From assembly GCA_002711995.1 (NCBI GenBank), contig PASN01000007.1:56790-120789 (forward strand): 64,000 nt of DNA, in the 5' to 3' direction. Below are positions 24,583 to 32,371 of the stretch, one piece after another. The position numbers were made by a program, and so were the translations under genes. Each line of letters opens with the position of its first letter. Position 1 is the stretch's first letter. The DNA is from Halobacteriovoraceae bacterium. GTDB lineage: Bacteria; Bdellovibrionota; Bacteriovoracia; Bacteriovoracales; Bacteriovoracaceae. The notes under the pieces were generated by a model. The model saw nothing but the letters and a program-made list of their open reading frames with translations. It made no database searches and was not told where the DNA came from.

Positions 24583-25804
24583 ACTAATTAAGTTTAACTC
24601 TGAAGTCGAAATTATTACCGTAAAGGACAAAAGGTTTATTTGTTCTAAAAATGGAAACTACATAAATCAAAAAGTTGGTGTCATCCCTAAGGGTGAGGGT
24701 GTAGTGGAATTTCTAGAACTGCTTCAGAAGAAGTTTTGCAGTTTGAGCGAGACAAAAGAATTTTTTCATAAATCTGTAGAGTTGAAGTTGCTTTTAAATC
24801 AGCTTTTTACAGGGACATTCTTTGTATTTAAGCATCGCTCCTCTGATGATTTTGTTTTTTATCCTAAACACTCAAAAGCAATGAAGGACATCCACGAAGC
24901 GAACTTTGAAACTTGTGATGACTCTGAAAGCAAAGCTTTTTTGAGAAGGGTGGGGAGGCAATGGGAAATCGACGCGCCATCTTCACCCTTTTATATTAAA
25001 ACCGAATCTGAGGTGGGGGATGCCTCTAAGCTCTCCCCGAGTTTTTTAAATTGTTTGCATCTTAAGCTTCTGAATTGTAATGAAAACGGCTTGCTCGATT
25101 TTAAAGATGAATTGTTTCTTTATAACCTTAGAAAGCGCACAGACTTACCTAAGGGCACAATAAAGAATCGAAGGGAAATAGAGCTTAAAAGTCTGAATCA
25201 TTTATATGGTGAAAGCTCTGAAAAGCTTAATCTTTATAAACTACCAAGTGTGTTTAGACGTAACTCTTCAAGAAGTAACCTAGAATTGCCTAAGGAGCCT
25301 TTTTTAAGGCTATTAGAGGATGTCTTTTCCATTCAGGCGATTCTAGATGATCCATACTTTGGACGGGTTAAGAAAAAGAACTTTCCAAGCGCAGGATCAG
25401 GCTATGGCCTTATACCCATAATATACATTAATAATGTCAGCGGGATGAAGAAGGGGGTGTACTCAATAGATGAAGAAAAGCATTGTCTTGTCGAGATGGA
25501 GGTACCTGATTCCCACTTTCACACATCCATGCAGTCCTTTAAAAATTCATGGGGGGCAATAAATGGATTTCCGTCCGCCACAATTCAATTTATCTTTTCC
25601 CCTGCTTTTTACTATCAGAAATACGCACAAACGTGTTTAGCTCTGAATATGCTAAATGGGGGAGTCTTAATTTCTGAGGTGTACAAATTCGCCCAAAAAA
25701 ACAATTTGGGAGCATGTGCCTTAGGTGGGGTTTACGAGGATTTGTGGTCGGATATTACAGATGGAGAATATTTTAGTCTGTGTGAAATAAGTCTAACTGC
25801 CTAA
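24575..25804 (+). CDS. SagB-type (nitroreductase-fold) dehydrogenase
   Basis: The 409-aa protein has an N-terminal region of about 90 residues that may form a winged-helix or RRE-like domain, and a C-terminal nitroreductase-like FMN domain. SagB/McbC-type landmarks are FRRNSSRSNL (FMN phosphate contact), FPSAGSGYGLIPIIYINNV, GVYSIDEEKHCLVEM and LNMLNGGVLISEVYKFAQ, then LGACALGG. SagB-type enzymes oxidise azoline to azole rings in thiazole/oxazole-modified peptides. Here it overlaps the caspase-like gene by 8 nt and converges on the glycosyltransferase gene, whose operon contains YcaO and a Ser/Thr/Cys-rich precursor. This makes an azole-forming role plausible, though related SagB-type proteins also occur without YcaO. 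Confidence 0.8.
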   Translation: MFKLIKFNSEVEIITVKDKRFICSKNGNYINQKVGVIPKGEGVVEFLELLQKKFCSLSETKEFFHKSVELKLLLNQLFTGTFFVFKHRSSDDFVFYPKHSKAMKDIHEANFETCDDSESKAFLRRVGRQWEIDAPSSPFYIKTESEVGDASKLSPSFLNCLHLKLLNCNENGLLDFKDELFLYNLRKRTDLPKGTIKNRREIELKSLNHLYGESSEKLNLYKLPSVFRRNSSRSNLELPKEPFLRLLEDVFSIQAILDDPYFGRVKKKNFPSAGSGYGLIPIIYINNVSGMKKGVYSIDEEKHCLVEMEVPDSHFHTSMQSFKNSWGAINGFPSATIQFIFSPAFYYQKYAQTCLALNMLNGGVLISEVYKFAQKNNLGACALGGVYEDLWSDITDGEYFSLCEISLTA

Positions 25805-27238
25805 AAATGCCAGGTTTTCTCTAACTAAATACTCTACATGATTTTCTAAAATTTCTACTTCCTCATTGTTTAAAAAGCTATAGGCCTTATAGGTTCTCCT
25901 AGGGGAGTTCTCTTCTGTGTTTTGTTCGAGTATTAGTTCATTATCGAGGTAAATAGCACAATCTCTTACTGAAATAAGTGGGCCAAGAAATATTTTAACT
26001 GAGTCAAAATCCAATATTTTGGCATCTTTTGCATAAACTCTGTTGAAGTCTAATGCTACAGATTTCTCGCTTCTACTGATTTTTTTCAATAAGACTGATT
26101 TGTCTATTGGAGCTCTATGTTTAATTGCTTTTTGTAAGACTAAATCTGATTCATCTGAATAAATTTGTGCCATGTACAGGGGAGTTGAACAGTCTAATGT
26201 TTTAATGGCCTTTGCTACTTCAAATGGGTTGATCATCGGCTTATTGCTTGCCAAGTTAACATCCACCTCGATGATGCGATTTGTGCTTTTATATTCTTTT
26301 ATAAGGTCTTGATGTGCACCCCAACGGCTGATGATTGCTGGAGCTGTATTCCATGATAAAAACTCTCTGAGGGCAATGCCATAGTTCTCATTAGAGTACG
26401 TGCTTAAAAAAACTCCTACGGGCGAAGTTCTTTCACAAAAATCTCGGATGGTATTTTGGTCTTTATAGCCATGAAACTTTACTTGATCTTTGTAACCAAG
26501 GACCTCCAACTGTTTTTGAATTGTATCCTGGTAGTTTCTTGATTGAGAGTTCGATTTACCTGTGTAGTCAAATTCACCAAAAAAATTGATGGTATAGTTT
26601 GGCAAAGCTCCATACTTAAGTCTGTAGGCCTGAAATGAGTTGATTATTTCAGTGATTCCCTTGTCTGGGTGCAGTCTGCCAAAGAAGACTATGTTCTTCG
26701 TGCCTTTAAACTTCTTCTTGGGCACGTTCACACTCAGAATATCTAGCTTTTTTACTGGATTTTTTGGAAAGAGAGTTCTTAATATTTCCATATCACTTTC
26801 ACATAGGCATAGGAAGCTATCAGACTCATCAAAAGCATCAAGTCCAAAGTATTTAAATTGATAGCCTAGAGACTTTAAATTGTTTGTGATTACAAAGTTG
26901 CAGCTAATGGAGATAGTCTGCCTTAGCTTCTTTAAGAAGAGTCCCGTTTCTTTACTAAGATTCATGCATATAATTGAGCTACATTTTTTTAGAATTAATT
27001 CGTAATTTTCTTCAAAATGTTTGTCCGTAACATCAATTACGTAGGGAATCGTTTTGGGATTTTGTTCTATTACTTTAGAGATGATTCTCTTGTTGATTTT
27101 GGCCATTGAGAGCCAATTGTCAGAAAATTTGGAGTAGAGAATCAAGGTTGTTGGTTGATCGTTGTCTACGGAAATGAGCTTTGAAAAGGGCTCTTGATTT
27201 AAAACACGATATGGTGAAATATTTAAAAAATGGTCCAT
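25793..27238 (-). CDS. GT4-type glycosyltransferase in the RiPP-like operon
   Basis: The 481-aa protein shows the C-terminal GT-B half of glycosyltransferase group 1: KNIVFFGRLHPDKGITEII (donor-binding start, about residue 182), NFFGEFDY, FHGYKDQNTIRDF and the acidic E-x7-E-like segment FLSTYSNENYGIALREFLSW. An additional C-terminal extension of about 100 residues (from about residue 375) is not part of the standard fold. The acceptor is unknown. It is the last gene of a precursor-YcaO-glycosyltransferase operon, 4 nt after the YcaO stop, which hints that the peptide itself is glycosylated, as in glycocins; this is inference. The 3' end overlaps the SagB-type gene by 12 nt. Confidence 0.82.
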   Translation of the reverse strand: MDHFLNISPYRVLNQEPFSKLISVDNDQPTTLILYSKFSDNWLSMAKINKRIISKVIEQNPKTIPYVIDVTDKHFEENYELILKKCSSIICMNLSKETGLFLKKLRQTISISCNFVITNNLKSLGYQFKYFGLDAFDESDSFLCLCESDMEILRTLFPKNPVKKLDILSVNVPKKKFKGTKNIVFFGRLHPDKGITEIINSFQAYRLKYGALPNYTINFFGEFDYTGKSNSQSRNYQDTIQKQLEVLGYKDQVKFHGYKDQNTIRDFCERTSPVGVFLSTYSNENYGIALREFLSWNTAPAIISRWGAHQDLIKEYKSTNRIIEVDVNLASNKPMINPFEVAKAIKTLDCSTPLYMAQIYSDESDLVLQKAIKHRAPIDKSVLLKKISRSEKSVALDFNRVYAKDAKILDFDSVKIFLGPLISVRDCAIYLDNELILEQNTEENSPRRTYKAYSFLNNEEVEILENHVEYLVRENLAFLGS

Positions 27239-27242
27239 TTAG

Positions 27243-28232
27243 TTATCCTAGAATATGAAATGCAGTTTTGTTATTAAATTTTAGGATATTTTCTTTGGGC
27301 AGGTGGCCTTTTAGGAAAGAATGGTTTGGATCATTGCTAAAGGTAGGATTTATTAAGTCATCACTTTCTGCCTTTGAAAAGTAGAGGGGACAACTTGGCA
27401 TGCCTTGCAGTTCAACCTTCTCCACATAGCTTTTAATTTTTGGATTTTTGGGAGCTGGGAATTTTAAACTTTTGTTGGCGGTGTATTTTTCCAATAAAAA
27501 GCTTGAATAATTATAGTCCATAGAAAGGGAGATATGCTCGTCAACACCTACTTTGGACAAACTGGAGAATTGATCGAAACTCAAAGGGGCATAGGGAAAG
27601 TCATTGGAAAAGAAACCATCAATGAAACGAATGCACTCATTGAATGCCTTAGCTGTGGCCTGGCTTAGATCTTTAGCGACTCCAAAGCCTAAAAATACAC
27701 CAAACCCTCCTTTGCAGGCACCTCTTCCATCAGCAATGGCCATCACTGCAACCTCCTCTTGGCTGCTGGCCATAATTCCAAACTTTAAATCAACGCCGAG
27801 TTTTGCTAGCTCTTTCGTGGCAAAATGCTCAATGGTATCAGGTTTGATGTCAAAGACCTCGACGGATGCGCCAGAGAAGTGGATTCTCATGTAGAGATCT
27901 CTTTCCTTTAACTCATTTACAGCGTTTTCTTCACATAGCGCTGGATCTGTATGCATGGCACAGCCATTAGAGTTCTCTAGCTTTTTCTCGACAAAGACGA
28001 TTCTCTCTAATGCCTCAATTAAGCTTACTGTTAATGAGGTTAGTTGATCATTAGATGTGTAAATGCCAAAGGCCGTTTTATGTTTGTATGTTAAAAAGGA
28101 ACACGTGTAGAATTTTGGGAGAACTTCTTTAAATGGGAGAGACCACTCCCTTTTGAAGCTGTGAAGATCAAGCTTTTTGGAGTTTTGTAGAAACCAAAGA
28201 TTTGCTCTTTTGAGATCGGATTTATTATTCAT
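27243..28232 (-). CDS. YcaO-domain cyclodehydratase
   Basis: The 329-aa protein has the YcaO ATP-binding motifs in order: S70-x2-E-x2-E76-R77 (SLIEALER), N106-E-x2-E110-R-D112 (NELKERD) and the helix A192-x3-A196-x2-E199 (QATAKAFNE) after the glycine-rich GGFGVFLGFGV strand. YcaO enzymes activate peptide backbone amides with ATP to make azolines, thioamides or amidines. This one is shorter than typical TOMM YcaOs and lacks the C-terminal proline-rich tail (it ends AFHILG); no fused or separate E1-like or TfuA partner is seen. The candidate precursor stops 3 nt upstream and the glycosyltransferase starts 4 nt downstream, giving a tight three-gene operon. Confidence 0.85.
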   Translation of the reverse strand: MNNKSDLKRANLWFLQNSKKLDLHSFKREWSLPFKEVLPKFYTCSFLTYKHKTAFGIYTSNDQLTSLTVSLIEALERIVFVEKKLENSNGCAMHTDPALCEENAVNELKERDLYMRIHFSGASVEVFDIKPDTIEHFATKELAKLGVDLKFGIMASSQEEVAVMAIADGRGACKGGFGVFLGFGVAKDLSQATAKAFNECIRFIDGFFSNDFPYAPLSFDQFSSLSKVGVDEHISLSMDYNYSSFLLEKYTANKSLKFPAPKNPKIKSYVEKVELQGMPSCPLYFSKAESDDLINPTFSNDPNHSFLKGHLPKENILKFNNKTAFHILG

Positions 28233-28235
28233 TAA

Positions 28236-28637
28236 TCAAGTACTATCGCAATAAGATGAACTGTTAGTGGCAGTAAGTGTCGTAAATCCATATGCGGCCA
28301 ACTCCGGTGAATATAGTTCGTCGTAAGTTTTGAGTTTTATACCAAGCTCATTGAACTCTGGGGTGAGCTTGTTTTGAAGGTCAGCATTGTCTAAGGTAGC
28401 ATCGGAATTTGTCTCAGACTGTAAAATTCCAAGCTCTAAAAGTTTTTGAGCAACAGGCATGCTTTCAGAGTCTAATTTAGAAAGATCGCCATCAATTATA
28501 CTCTTAAAAGCGGAACTCGCCTGACCTGATAGTTCTATTATACAGTCAGCATCATCATCCAGAAAACAACAGATATAGGTGTCGCTTTCTGCTTCATAGT
28601 TGTGAATGATGTTGGTTGAGAGTTTAATTTTTTTCAT
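28236..28637 (-). CDS. Candidate RiPP precursor with fused PqqD-like recognition domain
   Basis: Starting at ATG 28635-28637 (GGGA 6 nt upstream; the ATG 12 nt further up has no ribosome binding site), the product is 133 aa. Residues 1-76 follow the PqqD/RRE pattern: IKLSTNIIHNYE, an acidic cysteine-containing turn (ICCFLDDDADC), IIELSGQASSAFKSIIDG, and a last helix AQKLLELGIL. A linker of about 40 residues leads to the tail GFTTLTATNSSSYCDST, where 10 of 17 residues are Thr, Ser or Cys, which is the composition of an azole-forming core. Its stop is 3 nt before the YcaO start. I read it as a precursor that carries its own recognition element, which would explain the missing stand-alone partner protein. 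The alternative is a PqqD-like chaperone with an unmodified tail. Confidence 0.65.
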   Translation of the reverse strand: MKKIKLSTNIIHNYEAESDTYICCFLDDDADCIIELSGQASSAFKSIIDGDLSKLDSESMPVAQKLLELGILQSETNSDATLDNADLQNKLTPEFNELGIKLKTYDELYSPELAAYGFTTLTATNSSSYCDST

Positions 28638-28685
28638 CTCTATTCCCATGTGAATGTGTCAATCTTAATTATTGTATCACATTTG

Positions 28686-28886
28686 TTAAATGGATTCATC
28701 ATTATTAAGCTCTGATTTGTTTTTCCTAATGTTCTTGGTCTTCTGTATTAAAAGCTTCGCGACATAGAGTATCGTGCCAAATAAAAAAACCGCTCCCTGA
28801 ATTAAATAGCCCCGAATTGATGGGTCGATGTAGGCCAAGGCATTTTCTGAGAAGAATGCCAAATAAAATAAGCTTAGAAGTTTTAT
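28686..28886 (-). CDS. YIDP-type small membrane protein with apparent ATA start
   Basis: Hand translation gives 66 residues if ATA at 28884-28886 is the start: MKLLSLFYLAFFSENALA, then YIDPSIRGYLIQG, one transmembrane helix and a basic tail ending NNDESI. This is the layout of the widespread small proteins with signal peptide, Y-[IL]-D-P-x-x-x-G-x-x-x-Q and one helix that sit in exopolysaccharide, sulfatase and alginate-type clusters; their function is unknown. AGAGG lies 6 nt before the ATA, and an in-frame TAA precedes it, so no ATG, GTG or upstream TTG is available. Either ATA initiates poorly or the start codon has mutated. It is upstream of the precursor gene on the same strand and divergent from the nucleotidyltransferase-sulfatase pair. 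Confidence 0.6.
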   Translation of the reverse strand: MKLLSLFYLAFFSENALAYIDPSIRGYLIQGAVFLFGTILYVAKLLIQKTKNIRKNKSELNNDESI

Positions 28887-28927
28887 ATTATACCTCTTAT
28901 AATCATTTTAATTACTTTAAGGTAACA

Positions 28928-29785
28928 ATGAATGTGAATCAAGAAATTACCAGTAAATTCCAGCAGTTTAGTGATTCCCTCAATTTAGCTTCGAATTGTG
29001 AGATTCAAAAGATCAAACAAAAGTTGGCACTTGACCTAGCTGGATATAAAAACAATGAATTTTCGTTGATTTTTATGGGGAGTCTAGCCCGAAGAGAGGC
29101 CTCGAAAACCTATGATCGTGACAGCATTTTAATTTTTGCAAACCATGTTGAGCAAGCTAGAAGGGAAGAAATTGCAGAAAAATGTATTTCCTCTTTTGAA
29201 GATTTGGGAATACCAATATGCTCGGGTGGCATGTCAATTGATTCAAAACAAGCAGTTAAAAGTCTACACGAATGGAGGGAGTTTTTTGAGTGCGCAAGGA
29301 AGACTCCAAATGCAAAGAGGATTATTTTTATTGAGGCGATGAGATCCTCAATTTTACTATTTGGCAGTCCAGACTTATACGAGGAACATCAGAGTCTTGT
29401 GAAGGAGTGTGTGCTTGCAGGCCTGACTACAGATTTTCTGCTTGTAGAAAGTTTCCTTAACTTGTTTTTATTTTCAAAAAGTAAAACAAAACTAGTTCTA
29501 AATCAGATCATTAAGTTCAACTATATCTACGAACCTAAGCTTTTCTTTGAATCTTCCTTCACTAAAGGAATGAACTTTTTATGTGAAAAACGTATTCTTA
29601 AAGTTAAAGATATCCATTGGCTTAAAGGTTTTTATGTCGATTACATGTCTGACAGATCTCTTGTTGCGGCTGATTGCTCTCGCAGTAAACGAGATATTAA
29701 CCTCGCACAAAGTTTAAATCTAAGACTTATTGCTGGAAAAGTTCTAGTCCGCGCAACTCTTAAAAGGATATTAGGCCGTGATTAA
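28928..29785 (+). CDS. DUF294-like nucleotidyltransferase-fold protein
   Basis: With the start at ATG 28928 (AAGG 5 nt upstream; an in-frame ATG at 28817 would add 37 residues lying antisense to the YIDP gene) the product is 285 aa. Residues about 45-65 carry the Pol beta superfamily motif GSLARREASKTYDRD, equivalent to G-S-x-A-R-x-E-x4-S-D-x-D, which binds metal-NTP. The rest is helical (ARKTPNAKRIIFIEAMRSSI onwards), as in DUF294/GlnD-like regulatory nucleotidyltransferases. No partner or substrate is evident. It overlaps the sulfatase-type membrane protein by 8 nt, so they are coupled; a regulatory link to envelope polymer modification is inference. Confidence 0.7.
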   Translation: MNVNQEITSKFQQFSDSLNLASNCEIQKIKQKLALDLAGYKNNEFSLIFMGSLARREASKTYDRDSILIFANHVEQARREEIAEKCISSFEDLGIPICSGGMSIDSKQAVKSLHEWREFFECARKTPNAKRIIFIEAMRSSILLFGSPDLYEEHQSLVKECVLAGLTTDFLLVESFLNLFLFSKSKTKLVLNQIIKFNYIYEPKLFFESSFTKGMNFLCEKRILKVKDIHWLKGFYVDYMSDRSLVAADCSRSKRDINLAQSLNLRLIAGKVLVRATLKRILGRD

Positions 29786-31304
29786 TAAACTTAAAGCTTT
29801 CTTCTTGTTAATATTTCCCGCTCAAGTTCTTTTTTTGTCATCAAGTTTAAATCTGCTGCAAATTGAAAGTATTGGTTATTTTTCGAATGGAAAGTGGTAC
29901 TTGTTGTTCCCCGTTATTTTAGCCTTTACGCTTCTAACCCTTTTATTAGCTTATCTAAAAAGGATAAAGAAACAAAAGGCCGTTTCATTTATACAATACT
30001 TCTCCATTCTGTTTGTGCTCTTCCAGATTGCAATTGGCTACAACAAGTATGGTTATTTTGCTGAATTTGTTTTTATAGGATTGTTATTGTTTCCACTTGT
30101 TCACTCCTATCTTGCAAAGTTTAAGGATATAATAGTTTATGTCTCCGTTTCTTATCTTGCTTTAAATATATACTATATCTCCAAAGTAACTATCTTCAAT
30201 GAAACACAAGAGGCAGCAGGTTATGAGCGTTTTGAATACTCACCAAAAGGTAGAGATACCCTGCCTAATATTTACCATATATTATTAGATGAGGCCTCAT
30301 TTGAGTCTTTTGAGGAAATTGTTAAGGAGAAAAAACTAAAGCATTTCTCCTCCTTCGATGTCTTTTCAAATATTACAACAAATTACTCTTTCAGTAAGGG
30401 CTCGGCCTTTTCCACCTTTACTTCAAAGTATCTTAATGAAGGAGATAGTGTAACTTCCAAATTAAATAATGCATTTAACGGGGGAACCACGTTGTTGTCA
30501 AAGCTCAAGGGGCTAGGCTATGAGACACTCAAAGTGGGGAACTTGCCTGATATCATAAAATCTGACCACCGATATCGATTTGAAGATTTTGATTATGATG
30601 AACCAGTCTATAAATATAAGGCCTTAAACAATACTATTGTGTTTTTACAGTTGTTTAAGAGCAAGTACACACCATTCTTTAGAGCGCCGTTTCTAAATCA
30701 ATACTTATACCCTTACACAATCTATTCAGAAAAATATGGGTTTCAGAAATTTTTAGAACAGGAAAAAGACCTTTCAGGCAAGGGGAGATACTCACTAATT
30801 TATTTAACGTCCCCTCATTTTCCCTATCTATTGGATGAAAGTTGCAATCATGAACCTATACTGAATTATACAACTTATGAATCAAGCTATAAGTGTAGTC
30901 TGAAAATGATAAATCAATTTTTAGGCAAATTAAAAGAGTTGAACCGCTATAACGATTCTTTGATTATTGTTCACTCAGATCACGGCAAGGATTATGGAAG
31001 AAAACTTGGAAATCTCGGCAATAGGCATCACCCTATGTTTTTATTTAAAAGAATTGGTCAAGCTAAAGGTAAGACCTTAAGCACCGCAGGGGAGTTACGA
31101 GATTTACCCAAGACTGTTCTTTTCCAAATTGATCCTGAAGCTGGAAAAGAGTTTGGTGGAAGCAATCTGTATGACATGGAGTCAAAAGAATTTAGGCACT
31201 TTTACCAGCTAAACCCTTTTGGTAGGTGGAAGAAAGGTTTTCATTATAAGCTTGATAAAGAAATGAATGCTGAATATATGGGAATATTTAGTCTTGAGAA
31301 GTAG
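29778..31304 (+). CDS. Membrane sulfatase / phosphoglycerol transferase-like protein
   Basis: The 508-aa protein has about 5 transmembrane helices (residues 5-150) and an extracytoplasmic alkaline-phosphatase-superfamily domain. Landmarks are PNIYHILLDEASFESF (first metal ligand), the nucleophile region SNITTNYSFSKGSAFSTF, LIYLTSPHFPYL and LIIVHSDHGKDYG followed by NRHHPMFLF (metal-binding D-H and H). This is the arrangement of LTA synthase/OpgB/EptA-like enzymes that transfer or remove charged groups on envelope glycans or lipids. The exact reaction is unknown. It is coupled to the nucleotidyltransferase gene upstream and its end overlaps the SGNH gene by 17 nt. Confidence 0.8.
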   Translation: MINKLKAFFLLIFPAQVLFLSSSLNLLQIESIGYFSNGKWYLLFPVILAFTLLTLLLAYLKRIKKQKAVSFIQYFSILFVLFQIAIGYNKYGYFAEFVFIGLLLFPLVHSYLAKFKDIIVYVSVSYLALNIYYISKVTIFNETQEAAGYERFEYSPKGRDTLPNIYHILLDEASFESFEEIVKEKKLKHFSSFDVFSNITTNYSFSKGSAFSTFTSKYLNEGDSVTSKLNNAFNGGTTLLSKLKGLGYETLKVGNLPDIIKSDHRYRFEDFDYDEPVYKYKALNNTIVFLQLFKSKYTPFFRAPFLNQYLYPYTIYSEKYGFQKFLEQEKDLSGKGRYSLIYLTSPHFPYLLDESCNHEPILNYTTYESSYKCSLKMINQFLGKLKELNRYNDSLIIVHSDHGKDYGRKLGNLGNRHHPMFLFKRIGQAKGKTLSTAGELRDLPKTVLFQIDPEAGKEFGGSNLYDMESKEFRHFYQLNPFGRWKKGFHYKLDKEMNAEYMGIFSLEK

Positions 31305-32358
31305 ATGTAAGACCCTCTGTGTGTATTGTATCAATTTGTCTTAAAAAATTATCAACGTTTTCCTCCGTAAGAACCTTAATACTGTCAGATACATCTGTAT
31401 TGGATGTCTTACCCAGGGTTATATAGCGACTGATTTCACTGTTTATGAAAGGGTAGTAGTGGTGACCGTCTCTTGAGTAAACTTTATAATTTTGTGCGAG
31501 AGGATTTAAGTAGGTGGTAAAGTATACCTTTGGGAAAGCAGATACTAAGTCTTTGATCCATCTTTTGTAGTTCGCATAGAGACCCTCATTCTCATGGATC
31601 AGTCTAAGTAGAGTAGTTGATATGGGGGTCGTGAAAACTATTAAGTTGGCACCTTCACTCTCTTTGCTAATATTATTAAGGATACTTTTAAAATTTGAAA
31701 TATATTTATGATTCTTGGGGTAATACCTATTAAAATTCGGCTCTACGATCTCGGACTTTGGAATTTTTTCCGTGGTGACGATATTTTCATTTGCTCTGTT
31801 GTATGATCGAGCTGAAGAGGTGTTGGTAACAGATCTATAGAGGTTGATTAGAGAGTGTCTTGTTATGTCGATTGACCAATAGTTAAGTAAAAAGTGTTCT
31901 AGTTTTCCTCTGGTGTTCACCTCCTTCAGCATTAACTTATTAGAATTGACTATGGCCGCAACATCTTCCTTGTACCTTAACATGGACCCAAAATAATCAA
32001 ATCCGATGATGAGGTTTTTTAACTCGTTATATTGCTTGAAATTTTCTATGAAGTCATAAAACTCATATGGCTTTGCGCCGCTGGAAGAGTAGTTGAACAC
32101 TCTCATACCATTAAAGTGTTTGTGGTTGTAGTAAGCTGTCCTGCTGCTGCCAAGTAGCAAAGAGTCATAAGTCTTTGGCCTATTTTTTAGGTAGAAAGAT
32201 TTTAGCTTCCTTTCATCGAACGCTCTTTGCAAAGTGTTTAATGGGTGAGTATGAGTAAAAATCCACATAGGATCGATTAAAAGGTTAAAAGAACCTATTA
32301 ACATCAAAGAAATAGAAAGAATGGTAAACCATGACATGACCCATTTTTTTGCATTCAT
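31288..32358 (-). CDS. SGNH-like protein, AlgJ/DltD-type partner of MBOAT
   Basis: The 356-aa protein has one N-terminal transmembrane anchor (SWFTILSISLMLIGSFNLLI) and a periplasmic domain with the SGNH-type blocks LLLGSSRTAYY (Ser nucleophile, about residue 72) and near the C-terminus RDGHHYYP (D-x-x-H). Such proteins accompany MBOAT acyltransferases and complete or hydrolyse O-acyl transfer to polysaccharides (AlgJ/AlgX, DltD, PatB types). The MBOAT gene lies 13 nt upstream on the same strand, so the pair forms one operon and probably O-acylates a surface polymer; the polymer is unknown. Confidence 0.75.
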   Translation of the reverse strand: MNAKKWVMSWFTILSISLMLIGSFNLLIDPMWIFTHTHPLNTLQRAFDERKLKSFYLKNRPKTYDSLLLGSSRTAYYNHKHFNGMRVFNYSSSGAKPYEFYDFIENFKQYNELKNLIIGFDYFGSMLRYKEDVAAIVNSNKLMLKEVNTRGKLEHFLLNYWSIDITRHSLINLYRSVTNTSSARSYNRANENIVTTEKIPKSEIVEPNFNRYYPKNHKYISNFKSILNNISKESEGANLIVFTTPISTTLLRLIHENEGLYANYKRWIKDLVSAFPKVYFTTYLNPLAQNYKVYSRDGHHYYPFINSEISRYITLGKTSNTDVSDSIKVLTEENVDNFLRQIDTIHTEGLTSTSQD

Positions 32359-32371
32359 AAAAACTCTTTCT

